A stretch of 64,000 bases of DNA from Synechococcus sp. M16CYN (GTDB lineage Bacteria > Cyanobacteriota > Cyanobacteriia > PCC-6307 > Cyanobiaceae), in contig NZ_AP029048.1 in NCBI RefSeq assembly GCF_040371545.1, positions 62,001-126,000 of the forward strand. The letters run 5' to 3'. The translations under genes were made by a program, and so were the position numbers. Shown piece after piece: positions 49,135 through 58,763 of this stretch. Below the pieces are notes generated by a model. It saw nothing but the letters and a program-made list of their open reading frames with translations. It did not search any database and was not told where the DNA came from. Position 1 is the stretch's first letter. The number at the start of each line of letters is the position of its first letter.

Positions 49135-51474
49135 TTATGGCCCTCCCTGACCAATGCGTGCAACACCAATAACATCTGCCATCGAGCGAATTTGAGCCAT
49201 AGTTCGGCTCAGCTGATCGGCACTCTGCAACTCTACTTGCAGACTGATACGAGCTGGTCGACCAGCAGCTGTCTTTACGCGCGCGTCACTAACGTTGATT
49301 GCACCATCCGAAAGACGCATGAGGATGTCCTTCAGGATGCCAACACGATCAATCGTTTCAATGCGCAACTGCACTGAAAAATTTTGGCGCTTGCCGTTGA
49401 GCCTAGGATTCCACCGTACCGGTAGACGCCGTTCCCGAGGGATTGACTCCACATTGCAGCAATCCTGACGGTGAATCGTGACGCCATGATTACCGAGAGC
49501 AACGGTGCCAACAATGGTTTCTCCTGGCAACGGACTACAGCAACCACCCAAGCGGTAATCGAGTCCTTCAATTCCAAGTATCGTCCCCTCTTCACTGTGC
49601 TGGAATTGAACTGAATCCTTTGGCACCATTAATGCACGGGCCACCTTTTCGCTGCTAGTTGGCTCTTCCTCCTGTTGCTGTGTCTGAAGCCTGATTTCCT
49701 CACGGAAACGGTTAAGAACCTGTTGCAAGGTCACTGCACCAAATCCAAGCGAAGCCAACAAATCTTCTGTAGTCACAACATTGCAGCGATGTGCTACGCG
49801 CATCATGATTTCGCCATTCAACAAAACATCAAATCCATCTCGACCCAATTCCCGCTCCAATAGGTTTTTACCTCTCTCAATCGTTTCATCCCGATGGCTA
49901 CGCTTGTACCACTGGCGAATGCGATTCCGTGCCGTTGGCGTCGCAACGAAATTGAGCCAGTCGAGGCTGGGATGGGCGGTTTTACTAGTGAGAACCTGAA
50001 CGAAGTCACCGTTTTGTAGTGGTGTCGCCAAAGGGCATAAGCGGTCGTTAATGCGAACACCGTGGCAATGATGACCAACCTCGGAATGAATACGATAAGC
50101 GAAGTCAACAGCCGTCGCTCCTTTGAGCAGACCCACCACATCACCTTTTGGTGTGAATACAAACACTTCTTCATCGAAGAGATCTTCTTTGATCGAAGAG
50201 AGGTAGTCGTTGTGATCATCATTGCCCCCCTCCTGCTGCCAATCTATGAGCTGTCGCAACCAATTGAATCGTTCGGAATCACTACTGCAAGTTGCGGGTG
50301 AACCTCCCTCTTTGTATTTCCAGTGAGCTGCGATACCGAACTCAGCGATCTGATGCATCTCCAAAGTTCTAATTTGCACTTCAATCGGCCGGTGACGACC
50401 AATGACGGCCGTGTGTAACGACTGGTACCCATTCGGCTTCGGTAAACCAATGTAGTCCTTGAATCTTCCAGGAATCGGGCGAAAAGTGTCGTGCACCACA
50501 GCCAATGCGCGGTAACACGTTTCAACGCTAGGCGTGATAATGCGAAGGGCAGCCACGTCGTAAATCTCGTGGAATGCCTTCTGTTGGCGTTTCATCTTAC
50601 TCCAGATGCCGTACAGGTGTTTGGGTCGCCCACTTACCTCACACCCCTCTAAAGCAACCCGCTGAAGCCGCTCATTGAGTAAGTCAACTGTGACCGCCAA
50701 TCGCTGCTCACGCTCACTGCGTTTAGTTGCCACCTCATGCTGAATCTCCCGGAACGCCTCCGGCTCTAACAGCTTGAATGCCAAGTCTTCAAGTTCCCAC
50801 TTAAACCGTCCGATCCCAAGACGGTTAGCTAAGGGAGCGTAAATCTCTCGTGTTTCCCGAGCAATTCGCTGACGTTTCTCTTCCTTCAAAGCGCCAATGG
50901 TGCGCATATTGTGTACTCGGTCCGCCAGCTTCACCAACACAACGCGGATATCACTAGCCATCGCCATGAACATTCGCCGCAAATTCTCGGCCTGCGCTTC
51001 CGTGCGATCGTTAAAATGAATGCCGCCTAACTTAGTAACTCCCTCTACCAGCTTGCGCACTTCTAACCCGAAATGTTGTTGTATCTCTTCAAGAGTGACA
51101 TCGGTATCTTCTACCACATCGTGAAGGAAGCCCGCTGCGATGACCGGAGCACTGGCGCCTATGTCACGTAGCAGATCAGCCACAGCAACAGGATGAACTA
51201 TGTATGGATCTCCGCTAGCGCGGAACTGACCCTCGTGTAGTTGAAAACCAAAATCGAATGCCGATACCAGCAAAATTTCCGGATCGGTCGGACAGTTTTG
51301 GTCGGTTCCTGGGTGCACATTGGCAATGCATTGCCGCAACCATTCAGGCAAGGCAATCTGATAATCGTCGAGATGCCGAATCGGACGCTGCCCAAATCCC
51401 AGCAAACCGCGCGCCATCAGAGCTGAGCTGAATTTGTCTCTTTCTTCATCCGGTATTGAGGCGGCATTACTCAT
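49135..51474 (-). CDS. Bifunctional (p)ppGpp synthetase/hydrolase (Rel/SpoT)
   Basis: Makes and breaks the stringent-response alarmone (p)ppGpp. Order of domains: HD hydrolase (AAGFLHDVVEDT near 120, ending around 200), synthetase (VSGRPKHLYGIWSKM and GRFKDYIGLPKPNGYQSLH, about 285-380), TGS (EEVFVFTPKGDVVGL, about 440-500), zinc-finger-like helical part (DYRLGGCCSPLPGE) and ACT (RIETIDRVGILKDIL, last 80 residues). An intact HD site plus the RFKD motif typical of bifunctional Rel indicates both activities. At 779 residues it is complete. ATG 51474 is chosen over 51495. Divergent from the ABC gene with 65 bases between. Confidence 0.95.
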   Translation of the reverse strand: MSNAASIPDEERDKFSSALMARGLLGFGQRPIRHLDDYQIALPEWLRQCIANVHPGTDQNCPTDPEILLVSAFDFGFQLHEGQFRASGDPYIVHPVAVADLLRDIGASAPVIAAGFLHDVVEDTDVTLEEIQQHFGLEVRKLVEGVTKLGGIHFNDRTEAQAENLRRMFMAMASDIRVVLVKLADRVHNMRTIGALKEEKRQRIARETREIYAPLANRLGIGRFKWELEDLAFKLLEPEAFREIQHEVATKRSEREQRLAVTVDLLNERLQRVALEGCEVSGRPKHLYGIWSKMKRQQKAFHEIYDVAALRIITPSVETCYRALAVVHDTFRPIPGRFKDYIGLPKPNGYQSLHTAVIGRHRPIEVQIRTLEMHQIAEFGIAAHWKYKEGGSPATCSSDSERFNWLRQLIDWQQEGGNDDHNDYLSSIKEDLFDEEVFVFTPKGDVVGLLKGATAVDFAYRIHSEVGHHCHGVRINDRLCPLATPLQNGDFVQVLTSKTAHPSLDWLNFVATPTARNRIRQWYKRSHRDETIERGKNLLERELGRDGFDVLLNGEIMMRVAHRCNVVTTEDLLASLGFGAVTLQQVLNRFREEIRLQTQQQEEEPTSSEKVARALMVPKDSVQFQHSEEGTILGIEGLDYRLGGCCSPLPGETIVGTVALGNHGVTIHRQDCCNVESIPRERRLPVRWNPRLNGKRQNFSVQLRIETIDRVGILKDILMRLSDGAINVSDARVKTAAGRPARISLQVELQSADQLSRTMAQIRSMADVIGVARIGQGGP

Positions 51475-51539
51475 CCATCCAGCAGGCCAACCCATGGTAT
51501 GTAGTGCTGGTTCTTCACGCCTTTCCGTTCATTCTCACC

Positions 51540-53135
51540 ATGGCACGGCCAGTTTTAGAGCTCAATCAATTAAGACTGCGTTACCCCAAGAGCAAAAATT
51601 GGTCTCTAAATGGTTTTGATCTGCGCCTCGATACCGGAGAAACCCTTGCGTTAGTCGGCTCTTCCGGATGTGGCAAAAGCACCGTGGCCCGGGCGATAAT
51701 GCAACTTCTACCCCAAGGAACCATTTGTGAAGGCGGCTTAGAACTTACCGGGAAAGATCCTCGTCGACTCGATCGCGCTGCACTGCGTCGGTTGCGGGGA
51801 CAAGCAGTCGGTCTGGTATTTCAGGACCCGATGACGCGATTGAACCCTCTGATGCCTGCTGGAGCACATATACTGGACATTCTAAAAGCGCATCGACCAG
51901 CAACAAACCCCAAATGGCGCAAGACACGGGCCCTCAACCTATTAGAACGGGTTGGAATTAGCACCCGACGTTTCCGGGCTTACCCCCACGAACTTAGCGG
52001 GGGAATGCGGCAGCGTTTAGCTATAGCCCTCGCGATCGCGCTGGAACCCCCACTCCTCATTGCTGATGAACCGACAACCAGCCTGGATGTAGCAGTAGCG
52101 AGTCAAATGATGGCCGAGCTGAGTGAACTATGCCGTGAACTAGGGAGTGCTCTGTTGCTGATCAGCCATGATTTAGCAATGGCCGCCCGATGGTGTGATC
52201 GGACAGTTATTCTAAGCGAAGGTCGTCGAGTGGAAGAAGGTCCCAGCGATCAGCTGCTCACCCGCCCACGGTCATCAGTAGGACAACGACTTGTTTATTC
52301 GGCACGAACCCGCGAAAGGAGGCGTTTTTATCAACAACCAAAAACCCAAGTCATTTTAAGCGTAGACACCATGCGCTGCTGGCATGCCGTCGGTGGCACG
52401 CCCTGGTCACCAGCATGGTTCAAGGCTATCGATGAGGTAAGTTTTGACCTATTGGTAGGCGAAAGTCTAGGTATTGTAGGAGCCTCGGGCTGTGGCAAAA
52501 GCACCCTTTGCAGGGCATTAATTGGGTTGCAGACGGTTCGCGGCGGCAGCGTAAAACTCTTTGGAGAAGATCTGCTTTGCCTGCGTGGAGAGAAACTGCG
52601 TTTCGTCAGACGTGCGATTCAAATGGTGTTTCAAGATCCGTTAGCCTGTCTCAACCCGGCTTTCAACGTGACCGACGCTATCACCGATCCGCTCCTTATT
52701 CATCGTCTCTATTCTAAAGCAGCAGCACGAGAGCAGGCTAGACAACTATTAAAACAAGTGGGCTTAAATCCCTTTAAACAATTCAAGGATCGCTTTCCCA
52801 GACAATTATCTGGCGGTCAACAACAACGAGTCGCGATCGCACGCGCTCTCGCTCTCAAGCCGAAGGTACTGATATGCGACGAAAGTGTAAGCATGCTCGA
52901 TGCAGAAGTCCAAACAGAGATACTGAACTTATTAAAACAACTTCAGCAGAATTTGGGACTTTCTATCTTATTCATCACTCACGATTTATCATTAGCCAGC
53001 GGTTTTTGCCATCGCGTCATAGTGCTAGATCGGGGGCACATCGTGGAAGAAGGTCCAGGCGATCGAATCTTCCAAGCACCGCAATCTAAGATCAGTCGCG
53101 CTCTGGTGGAAGCATGTCCAAAACTGCCGCACTGA
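51540..53135 (+). CDS. Fused peptide/nickel-type ABC transporter ATP-binding protein (DppD-DppF)
   Basis: One polypeptide of 531 residues with two complete ABC ATPases. First: Walker A GSSGCGKST (about residue 38), QDPMTRLNPL, signature ELSGGMRQRLAIA and Walker B LLIADEPTTSLD. Second: Walker A GASGCGKST (about 320), QDPLACLNPAF, signature QLSGGQQQRVAIA, and Walker B VLICDESVSMLD. The QDP-x-LNP text is typical of the oligopeptide/nickel (Dpp/Opp) class. No permease or substrate-binding gene is nearby, so its membrane partners must lie elsewhere or be lost. ATG 51540 fits; an open frame to 51456 overlaps rel. Confidence 0.92.
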   Translation: MARPVLELNQLRLRYPKSKNWSLNGFDLRLDTGETLALVGSSGCGKSTVARAIMQLLPQGTICEGGLELTGKDPRRLDRAALRRLRGQAVGLVFQDPMTRLNPLMPAGAHILDILKAHRPATNPKWRKTRALNLLERVGISTRRFRAYPHELSGGMRQRLAIALAIALEPPLLIADEPTTSLDVAVASQMMAELSELCRELGSALLLISHDLAMAARWCDRTVILSEGRRVEEGPSDQLLTRPRSSVGQRLVYSARTRERRRFYQQPKTQVILSVDTMRCWHAVGGTPWSPAWFKAIDEVSFDLLVGESLGIVGASGCGKSTLCRALIGLQTVRGGSVKLFGEDLLCLRGEKLRFVRRAIQMVFQDPLACLNPAFNVTDAITDPLLIHRLYSKAAAREQARQLLKQVGLNPFKQFKDRFPRQLSGGQQQRVAIARALALKPKVLICDESVSMLDAEVQTEILNLLKQLQQNLGLSILFITHDLSLASGFCHRVIVLDRGHIVEEGPGDRIFQAPQSKISRALVEACPKLPH

Positions 53136-53283
53136 TCAAGGGCCAGCATCGAAATAAAAATCATGGTAGTAGATATGGATTACCCTCTGCGCTGAGTGAA
53201 ATCAATCGAGCGCCTTTATCACTATCTGATGAGATTTTTTAAGTAAAAATTTTCTTCAGGTTGCGATCAACACCAAAAATCAC

Positions 53284-54297
53284 TCAAGAACGACGTCGCA
53301 AAACCAGTAACAACTTCTTCATTGCAGATGGCAAGGGTGCCTGAAACACCATTCGCTTCTGTGTAACCGGATGATCTATTTCTAACTGCATAGCGTGCAG
53401 AGCTTGACCAGGCAACGCAACCGGAAGTTTTCGACAGCGACTATAGGTGGAATCCCCCACAATCGGATGATTCATATGCGCACAGTGGACCCGGATTTGA
53501 TGGGTTCGGCCCGTATCCAATTTGAAACGTAAAAGTGAATATTCATTAAGTCGCTCTAGTAAAGTCCAGTGTGTACGAGCATAGCGACCAGATACATCAC
53601 TAACCACGGCATATTTCTTGCGATCTGCCGGGTGGCGCCCAATAGCACCAATTATCGTTCCCGTCTCGCCATTGGGTGCTCCGTACACCACCGCGCAGTA
53701 TTCCCGCGAAGCTACCCGCTTCTGAATCTGTACTTGCAATTTCACCAGCGCTTCTTGCGATTTGGCGACAACTATGCAACCAGTGGTATCCCTGTCCAAG
53801 CGGTGTACGATGCCTGGACGCAGTTTTCCGCTGATTCCGGGCAGGTTGGGACAGTAGTGCAGCAGACCATTGGCTAAGGTACCACCTTTATTTCCCGGAG
53901 CCGGATGCACCGTGAGTCCCGCTGCTTTATTGACCACAATCAGGTGCTCGTCCTCGAACAGCACATCCAAATCCATAGGTTCAGGACTGAGATAAGGCAG
54001 CGGCTCCGGTGGAGGAATCCACAACCTCACCTCGTCACCTTCGTGAAGCGGTGTTTTGGCCTTACCAGGCCTACCGTTCACTCGCACATAACCAGCACCG
54101 ATGAATTTCTGAATACGCGCGCGGCTTTGTTCCCTGCGCTGACTGACCAGCCAGCGATCCAGACGCATCGGCAAAGATCTAGAGTAAGTCAGCGTGGCCA
54201 TCTCGCCCCTACCCTCACCAAAGGCATTGGTGAATACCTCTTCCATTGATGGCGGACACCCATGAGCATGGATCCGGTCTCGATTTCCACCAGTCAT
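53284..54297 (-). CDS. RluD-family 23S rRNA pseudouridine synthase
   Basis: Isomerises uridines in 23S rRNA. An S4 RNA-binding domain (PMRLDRWLVSQRREQSRARI, followed by GYVRVNGRPGKAK) leads to the RluA/RluD catalytic core: HRLDRDTTGCIVVAKS (catalytic Asp), GRTHQIRVHCAHMNHPIVGD. The start ATG 54297 overlaps the rbgA stop by four bases (ATGA), although an ATG at 54246 gives a more family-like N-terminus. From 54297, 337 residues. Last gene of usp-rbgA-rlu. Confidence 0.93.
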   Translation of the reverse strand: MTGGNRDRIHAHGCPPSMEEVFTNAFGEGRGEMATLTYSRSLPMRLDRWLVSQRREQSRARIQKFIGAGYVRVNGRPGKAKTPLHEGDEVRLWIPPPEPLPYLSPEPMDLDVLFEDEHLIVVNKAAGLTVHPAPGNKGGTLANGLLHYCPNLPGISGKLRPGIVHRLDRDTTGCIVVAKSQEALVKLQVQIQKRVASREYCAVVYGAPNGETGTIIGAIGRHPADRKKYAVVSDVSGRYARTHWTLLERLNEYSLLRFKLDTGRTHQIRVHCAHMNHPIVGDSTYSRCRKLPVALPGQALHAMQLEIDHPVTQKRMVFQAPLPSAMKKLLLVLRRRS

Positions 54298-55172
54298 GCG
54301 CCTCTCAGCTCCGGCAATTCCAGAGCGATGCTGCCGAGAGCGGATTTGCGAAAATCATCAAGAAGGCGCTGCGCCATGCGGGTGGTATTGCCTGACGTGT
54401 GTCGCGCTGCAGCAGCCTGTAGCCAGTAGGCAGGATCTCGGGTTTTCTCTGCCACTGGGATGCCGTAACGAGTCTCTAAGACGCTAATCGTAATTCCTGA
54501 AGCATCTCGTTTTTGTGAACCGATCAAAAGCTGCAAAAAAGCCCTGGCCACTAGCTCCCCATCGTAGGCTGCTTGACCAATGTCATCGCATAATGCGAGG
54601 TAAAGCGCTGCTTGCTGGTCATCTAGATACGGAGGCAATATACCAGGAGCATCCAGCAAATCCAATTCTCGACCAAGCCGAACCCAGCGTAACGTACGAG
54701 TCACACCAGCCCGGCGTGCACTTGCCACAACCTTTTGCTTGGCTAACCGATTGATTAAGGTCGATTTTCCAACATTCGGAAAACCGAGGGCGAGGGCACG
54801 CACAGGCCGCGGACGCATCTTCCGGTTGCGACGCCGTTCATTAAGCTGATTCCCAGCTCGAATGGCCGTTTGCTGCACCCGTTTCACTCCAGCGCCAGCC
54901 TTGGCATCACACCAGACCGCGCGTTGACCCCGCGCTCTAAACCACCGCTCCCAGGCCTCCCGTGCCGCTGTGGTTACCATGTCGCATCGGTTGATTACCA
55001 ATAAATGCTGTTTCCCCTTCAGCCAGCGATTGATGTGAGGATGTCCTGTCGCAAGGGGAATGCGTGCATCGCGCACCTCAATGATCAGATCAATTTTATC
55101 AAGATGGTGCTTGAGCTGCCGTTCTGACTTGGCTATATGGCCGGGATACCAGTGAATAGGAGGTGAACTCAC
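54294..55172 (-). CDS. rbgA: Ribosome biogenesis GTPase RbgA (YlqF)
   Basis: Circularly permuted GTPase for late 50S assembly. The motif order is permuted as expected: G4-like NRCDMV first (about residue 56), then G1 GFPNVGKSTLINRL (about 125) and G3 DAPGILPP (about 170). The N-terminal PIHWYPGHIAKSERQL is diagnostic. Note NRCD instead of the usual NKxD. GTG 55172 overlaps the universal-stress stop (GTGA) and is preferred over the open 55193. About 292 residues, with a helical C-terminal domain. Confidence 0.93.
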   Translation of the reverse strand: MSSPPIHWYPGHIAKSERQLKHHLDKIDLIIEVRDARIPLATGHPHINRWLKGKQHLLVINRCDMVTTAAREAWERWFRARGQRAVWCDAKAGAGVKRVQQTAIRAGNQLNERRRNRKMRPRPVRALALGFPNVGKSTLINRLAKQKVVASARRAGVTRTLRWVRLGRELDLLDAPGILPPYLDDQQAALYLALCDDIGQAAYDGELVARAFLQLLIGSQKRDASGITISVLETRYGIPVAEKTRDPAYWLQAAAARHTSGNTTRMAQRLLDDFRKSALGSIALELPELRGA

Positions 55173-55552
55173 GGCACCACCAAAACCGGGCACGGCGCCA
55201 GCTGAATAACCCGAGCTGCTGTGCTCTCGCGATCATTCTTCAGATTTAGGCCACGGGTACCAATTACGATTACGCTCACATTCAACTCGTCAGCCACGTC
55301 GCAGATCACAAAAGCAGGAATTCCATGACGCTCGACGATTTGGCAGGGTCTCCCTGCTCCCTTGATCTTGGCTTCGGTTCTCGCTAACAACTCAGCTACT
55401 ACATCATGATCTTTCATTTCAGATCGATCGGGTTGGACCACAGACAGCGCGACTATACGGCTGTTGTGGGAGCACGCCAAATCCAAAGCCTTTTCAGCTG
55501 CTTCGATCGATTGGTGGCTCTGGTCGATTGGAAAAAGAATAGTCTCGAACAT
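55169..55552 (-). CDS. Universal stress protein (UspA family)
   Basis: Small cytoplasmic protein of 127 residues, ETILFPIDQSHQSIEAAEKAL at the N-terminus and VSVIVIGTRGLNL near 95. The ATP-binding Gly loop (normally G-2x-G-9x-G-S) is imperfect: GTRGLNLKNDRES, followed by PCPVLVVP, so nucleotide binding is uncertain. Divergent from pgk (116 bases apart) and translationally coupled to rbgA. Role unknown. Confidence 0.9.
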   Translation of the reverse strand: MFETILFPIDQSHQSIEAAEKALDLACSHNSRIVALSVVQPDRSEMKDHDVVAELLARTEAKIKGAGRPCQIVERHGIPAFVICDVADELNVSVIVIGTRGLNLKNDRESTAARVIQLAPCPVLVVP

Positions 55553-55668
55553 AGACTGATCGCGAGCTGAATTAATGCCTTCGTCTATACGGACTTTATT
55601 TCATCTTCCTTTGCCCTGGAACACAGGTTAACCTCTCCCCGACTTTTACTACTGTATGGGACGATCCT

Positions 55669-56876
55669 ATGGCAAAGCGTTCTCTAGTCAGTCTTACTAC
55701 TGGCGATTTAAGCGGCAAACGCGTTCTTGTACGAGTTGACTTCAACGTTCCTCTCGACGATGCGGGCACCATTACCGATGACACCCGCATCCGCGCTGCC
55801 CTTCCTACGATTAACGATTTAATAAGCAAGGGAGCCAAGGTTATCCTTTCTGCTCATTTCGGCCGTCCTAAAGGTCAGGTGAATGACGCTATGCGCCTCA
55901 CACCGGTAGCTGTTCGCTTGAGTGAATTATTAGGCAAAGCCGTCACCAAAACAGACAGTTGTATCGGACTCGATGCAGAAACCAAAGTAAACGCCATGGT
56001 AAATGGCGATGTCGTGCTACTCGAAAACGTTCGTTTTTTTGCCGAAGAGGAAAAGAACGATGCCAGCTTTGCTGAAAAGCTAGCCCAACTGGCTGATGTA
56101 TACGTAAACGATGCCTTTGGTGCCGCCCACCGTGCTCATGCCTCTACCGAGGGCGTCACCAAATTCTTGAAGCCAAGCGTTGCTGGCTTCTTAATGGAAA
56201 AAGAACTTGAATATCTACAGAGTGCTATCGACCAACCCAAGCGTCCCCTTGCCGCGATCGTAGGTGGTTCCAAGGTGAGCTCCAAGATCGGTGTGCTCGA
56301 ATCTTTGATCGACAAGTGTGACAAGATTTTGATCGGTGGTGGTATGGTCTTCACCTTCTATAAAGCTCGAGGCTTGAAAGTCGGTGGAAGCTTGGTAGAG
56401 GAAGACAAGTTTGATCTGGCTAAGAGACTGGAAACTAAGTCCAAAGCGAAAGGGGTAGAACTCCTTTTGCCAACTGACGTAGTCTTGGCTGATGGCTTCG
56501 CGCCTGACGCCAATAGTCGGGTTGCCGATGCTACAGCCATCCCCGATGGGTGGATGGGTCTAGATATTGGTCCCAGTACGGTTAGGATGTTTCAAGATGC
56601 TTTAGCCGGCTGTAAGACCATAATCTGGAATGGCCCTATGGGTGTATTTGAATTTAAAAAGTTTGCCGCCGGAACCAACGCTATTGCTACCACCTTGGCC
56701 GAGTTAAGCGACAAGGGCTGCTGTACAATCATTGGCGGGGGTGATTCTGTGGCAGCTGTAGAGAAGGCTGGTTTGGCTGACAAAATGTCCCACATTTCGA
56801 CCGGGGGGGGGGGGCAAGTTTAGAATTATTGGAAGGTAAGACGCTGCCCGGTGTAGCTGCTCTTGACGACATCTAG
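55669..56876 (+). CDS. pgk: Phosphoglycerate kinase, reading frame broken at a 12-G tract
   Basis: Transfers phosphate between 1,3-bisphosphoglycerate and ADP; works in the Calvin cycle and glycolysis. Signatures: [11 protein letters not shown] (18-28), [27 protein letters not shown], and [10 protein letters not shown]. The frame as read stops at 56823 after GGGGQV. A tract of 12 Gs (56803-56814) falls in the GGG active-site loop; with 10 or 13 Gs the frame continues [20 protein letters not shown] to TAG at 56876, the normal C-terminus of about 402 residues. As pgk is essential in a phototroph, a homopolymer sequencing error, or polymerase slippage in the cell, is more likely than a dead gene. 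Start ATG 55669. Confidence 0.92.
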
Positions 56877-57946
56877 TCGCTCGCAAGCTATGCAATACCC
56901 AGGCCAATTGAATGGTCAAACATGAAAAGCCTCTTTTGCAGGCTTTTCATGTTGTGAGAGGCTGGGGAAATGGGAAAAAATCGGCCCGGGCCTCGGTAGG
57001 CTAAAGGCGTCTTATGTCGACAAGTCTTTTATATTCCAGGTCAATACCCCTGCTCATCAAGTTCACGGACACCATCCATCTAGACATAATATTTACGACC
57101 AGACTTACATTACCTGAAAACTATTGCCTGCGACTTATCTTGGTTCTATCATAAACCGGCTTACGTCAGCGAAACAAAATCGCTAACGTTGCTGTTGCGA
57201 AACATAAACATATAAATATGTAGTCACGGCTGCCCTTTGACTAGACCCTTGAGGCTTGAATCATGTCTTGAAACCTACACAATTTAAGATGACTTAGACG
57301 CTACTTGTTCCAGATCAACTAACTCGTATTAAAGACATGAATCTTGTGTATGCGCAGCCATGCCACAACTCGACAAGATTTTACAGAGGGGCTATTGCTT
57401 ACGCGGTACTTGTAGAAATAAACCGAGGAACTAACACCCTGTTGCTTTGTTGCAATAACAGAAATTTGGTCGGTACGATGCTCTTCAAAGCAAACGGTGT
57501 ATATAAGCAACTAGAAGTCAGGAGCAATTCGCAAGGTATGAAGTAGCATTGAGTTAATTCACTATTACTTTTAACTACTTTTTAATAGTCCCTTGCGCTT
57601 ATTGCCTCGCTCAATTGAGTAGTGGACACATAGCAGTCCTGAGACGAGTTTACCTCCCCATCCTCAAGATCATTCGGCAATGTCACTTGCTTTGGAGCTA
57701 TTGATCACAGCCAAAAGGTAAAAAGATCATGGAAGTTAGCTACCGGAAATCGCGCCGCCTCCGCTGCAACAGCAATCGTAGAAAGCTATTATTGATATTT
57801 ACAAGGAGCGCACCTCTCTTTCAAGGGAGCGCTACGGAAGATTGAACTCTTAATTGTTGACAAACTGACAACGACGAGCACATTATTCTTTATTACTCCA
57901 ATTATACTGCCGCAGTAAAAAACAGAATGTATGCGTATTTGTGGTG
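56877..57946. other. Gene-less spacer after pgk (1.07 kb)
   Basis: Holds the pgk terminator (56921-56951). Two opposite open frames (57319-57510 minus, 57337-57546 plus) mirror one another and have no family text; both are rejected. No other structure was recognised. The two flanking genes converge here. Confidence 0.45.
56921..56951 (+). terminator. Rho-independent-like terminator of pgk
   Basis: CATGAAAAGCCT (56921-56932) pairs perfectly over 12 bases with AGGCTTTTCATG (56940-56951) around a 7-base loop, 44 bases after the restored pgk stop. The AAAAGCC/GGCTTTT form with T residues in the descending arm is a common cyanobacterial terminator type. Confidence 0.75.
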
Positions 57947-58705
57947 TTATGTGCGCGTCTTTTCGGCCAACCTGTTCAAGATCTGAACGTGTTTTGTGGC
58001 CGTCACAATACCGTCAGGATGAACTAACATCATCCCCCACGTCTGCGAGCCAGGCCGCTGGGGTGCCCGCACACTTTTGAACAGACCTCCACCACCCAAT
58101 GGCGCCAAATGCAAGTTGTGAAGCTTGAACGTGGCTAATTGCTGATCATCGGACAGATTAATCAAGCCTCCAACCAACATTGCCTGACCCAACGGCTCAT
58201 CCACGATGAAATCGATTTCGTAACGGTTCCCAGCGAGTACCACATCAGGTATGTTCAAGGTCACTTTCAATAGTCTTTTACCGCTACGCAACAACGACTG
58301 CTGGGATAGAACTTCCTGTGAGCTAAGCTTTCCCTTCTCCAAGCGTATAGCCATTTGCTTCTGAGCTTTAAGCTGATACTTCAGACTGCCGATAGTGACC
58401 GTACCGGTCACATGCACTAACAGAGTGGGACGACCATCCGCCAGAGGTTCGGCCGGTTCTACAGCCCACTTTGCATTAGGGAAGTCGACCCTAAACGACT
58501 CGTAACGAGGTTCTAAATCAGATAATACGTCTTGGGCTACCAATGAATTGAGATCGGCTTTAGATTCCCTGTTCAGCGCACTCTCTAAGCGCTCACAGAA
58601 TCGTGCCAGGGGAAGAGTTTGTAACCCTGCCAGAGCAGGGTTATGCGTTGGGGCAGCACACACACAGAAAACTGTGACAAAAGCGGCCCGCCAAAAACTA
58701 CCCAC
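57947..58705 (-). CDS. Secreted conserved hypothetical protein
   Basis: A 252-residue protein with a clear signal peptide: hydrophobic stretch AAFVTVFCVCAAP after a basic start and a likely cleavage after NPALAG. The mature part (about 28-252) is rich in beta-forming segments (LLVHVTGTVTIGSLKYQL, NRYEIDFIVDEPLG, GGLINLSDDQQL) and ends near HPDGIVTATKHVQIL. I recognise it only as a picocyanobacterial hypothetical between pgk and murG; no domain name is offered. It is divergent from murG with 58 bases between starts. A periplasmic or envelope role is inference. Confidence 0.8.
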   Translation of the reverse strand: MGSFWRAAFVTVFCVCAAPTHNPALAGLQTLPLARFCERLESALNRESKADLNSLVAQDVLSDLEPRYESFRVDFPNAKWAVEPAEPLADGRPTLLVHVTGTVTIGSLKYQLKAQKQMAIRLEKGKLSSQEVLSQQSLLRSGKRLLKVTLNIPDVVLAGNRYEIDFIVDEPLGQAMLVGGLINLSDDQQLATFKLHNLHLAPLGGGGLFKSVRAPQRPGSQTWGMMLVHPDGIVTATKHVQILNRLAEKTRT

Positions 58706-58763
58706 GGGTCTGTCGTATTAGTTGAACTAAGATTAAAGTACGCACGTGGGGAAGTCCGAAGCT

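Noticed and set aside
57319-57546. Two overlapping opposite-strand frames
   Set aside because: They mirror each other, show no family text and lie in a spacer; chance.
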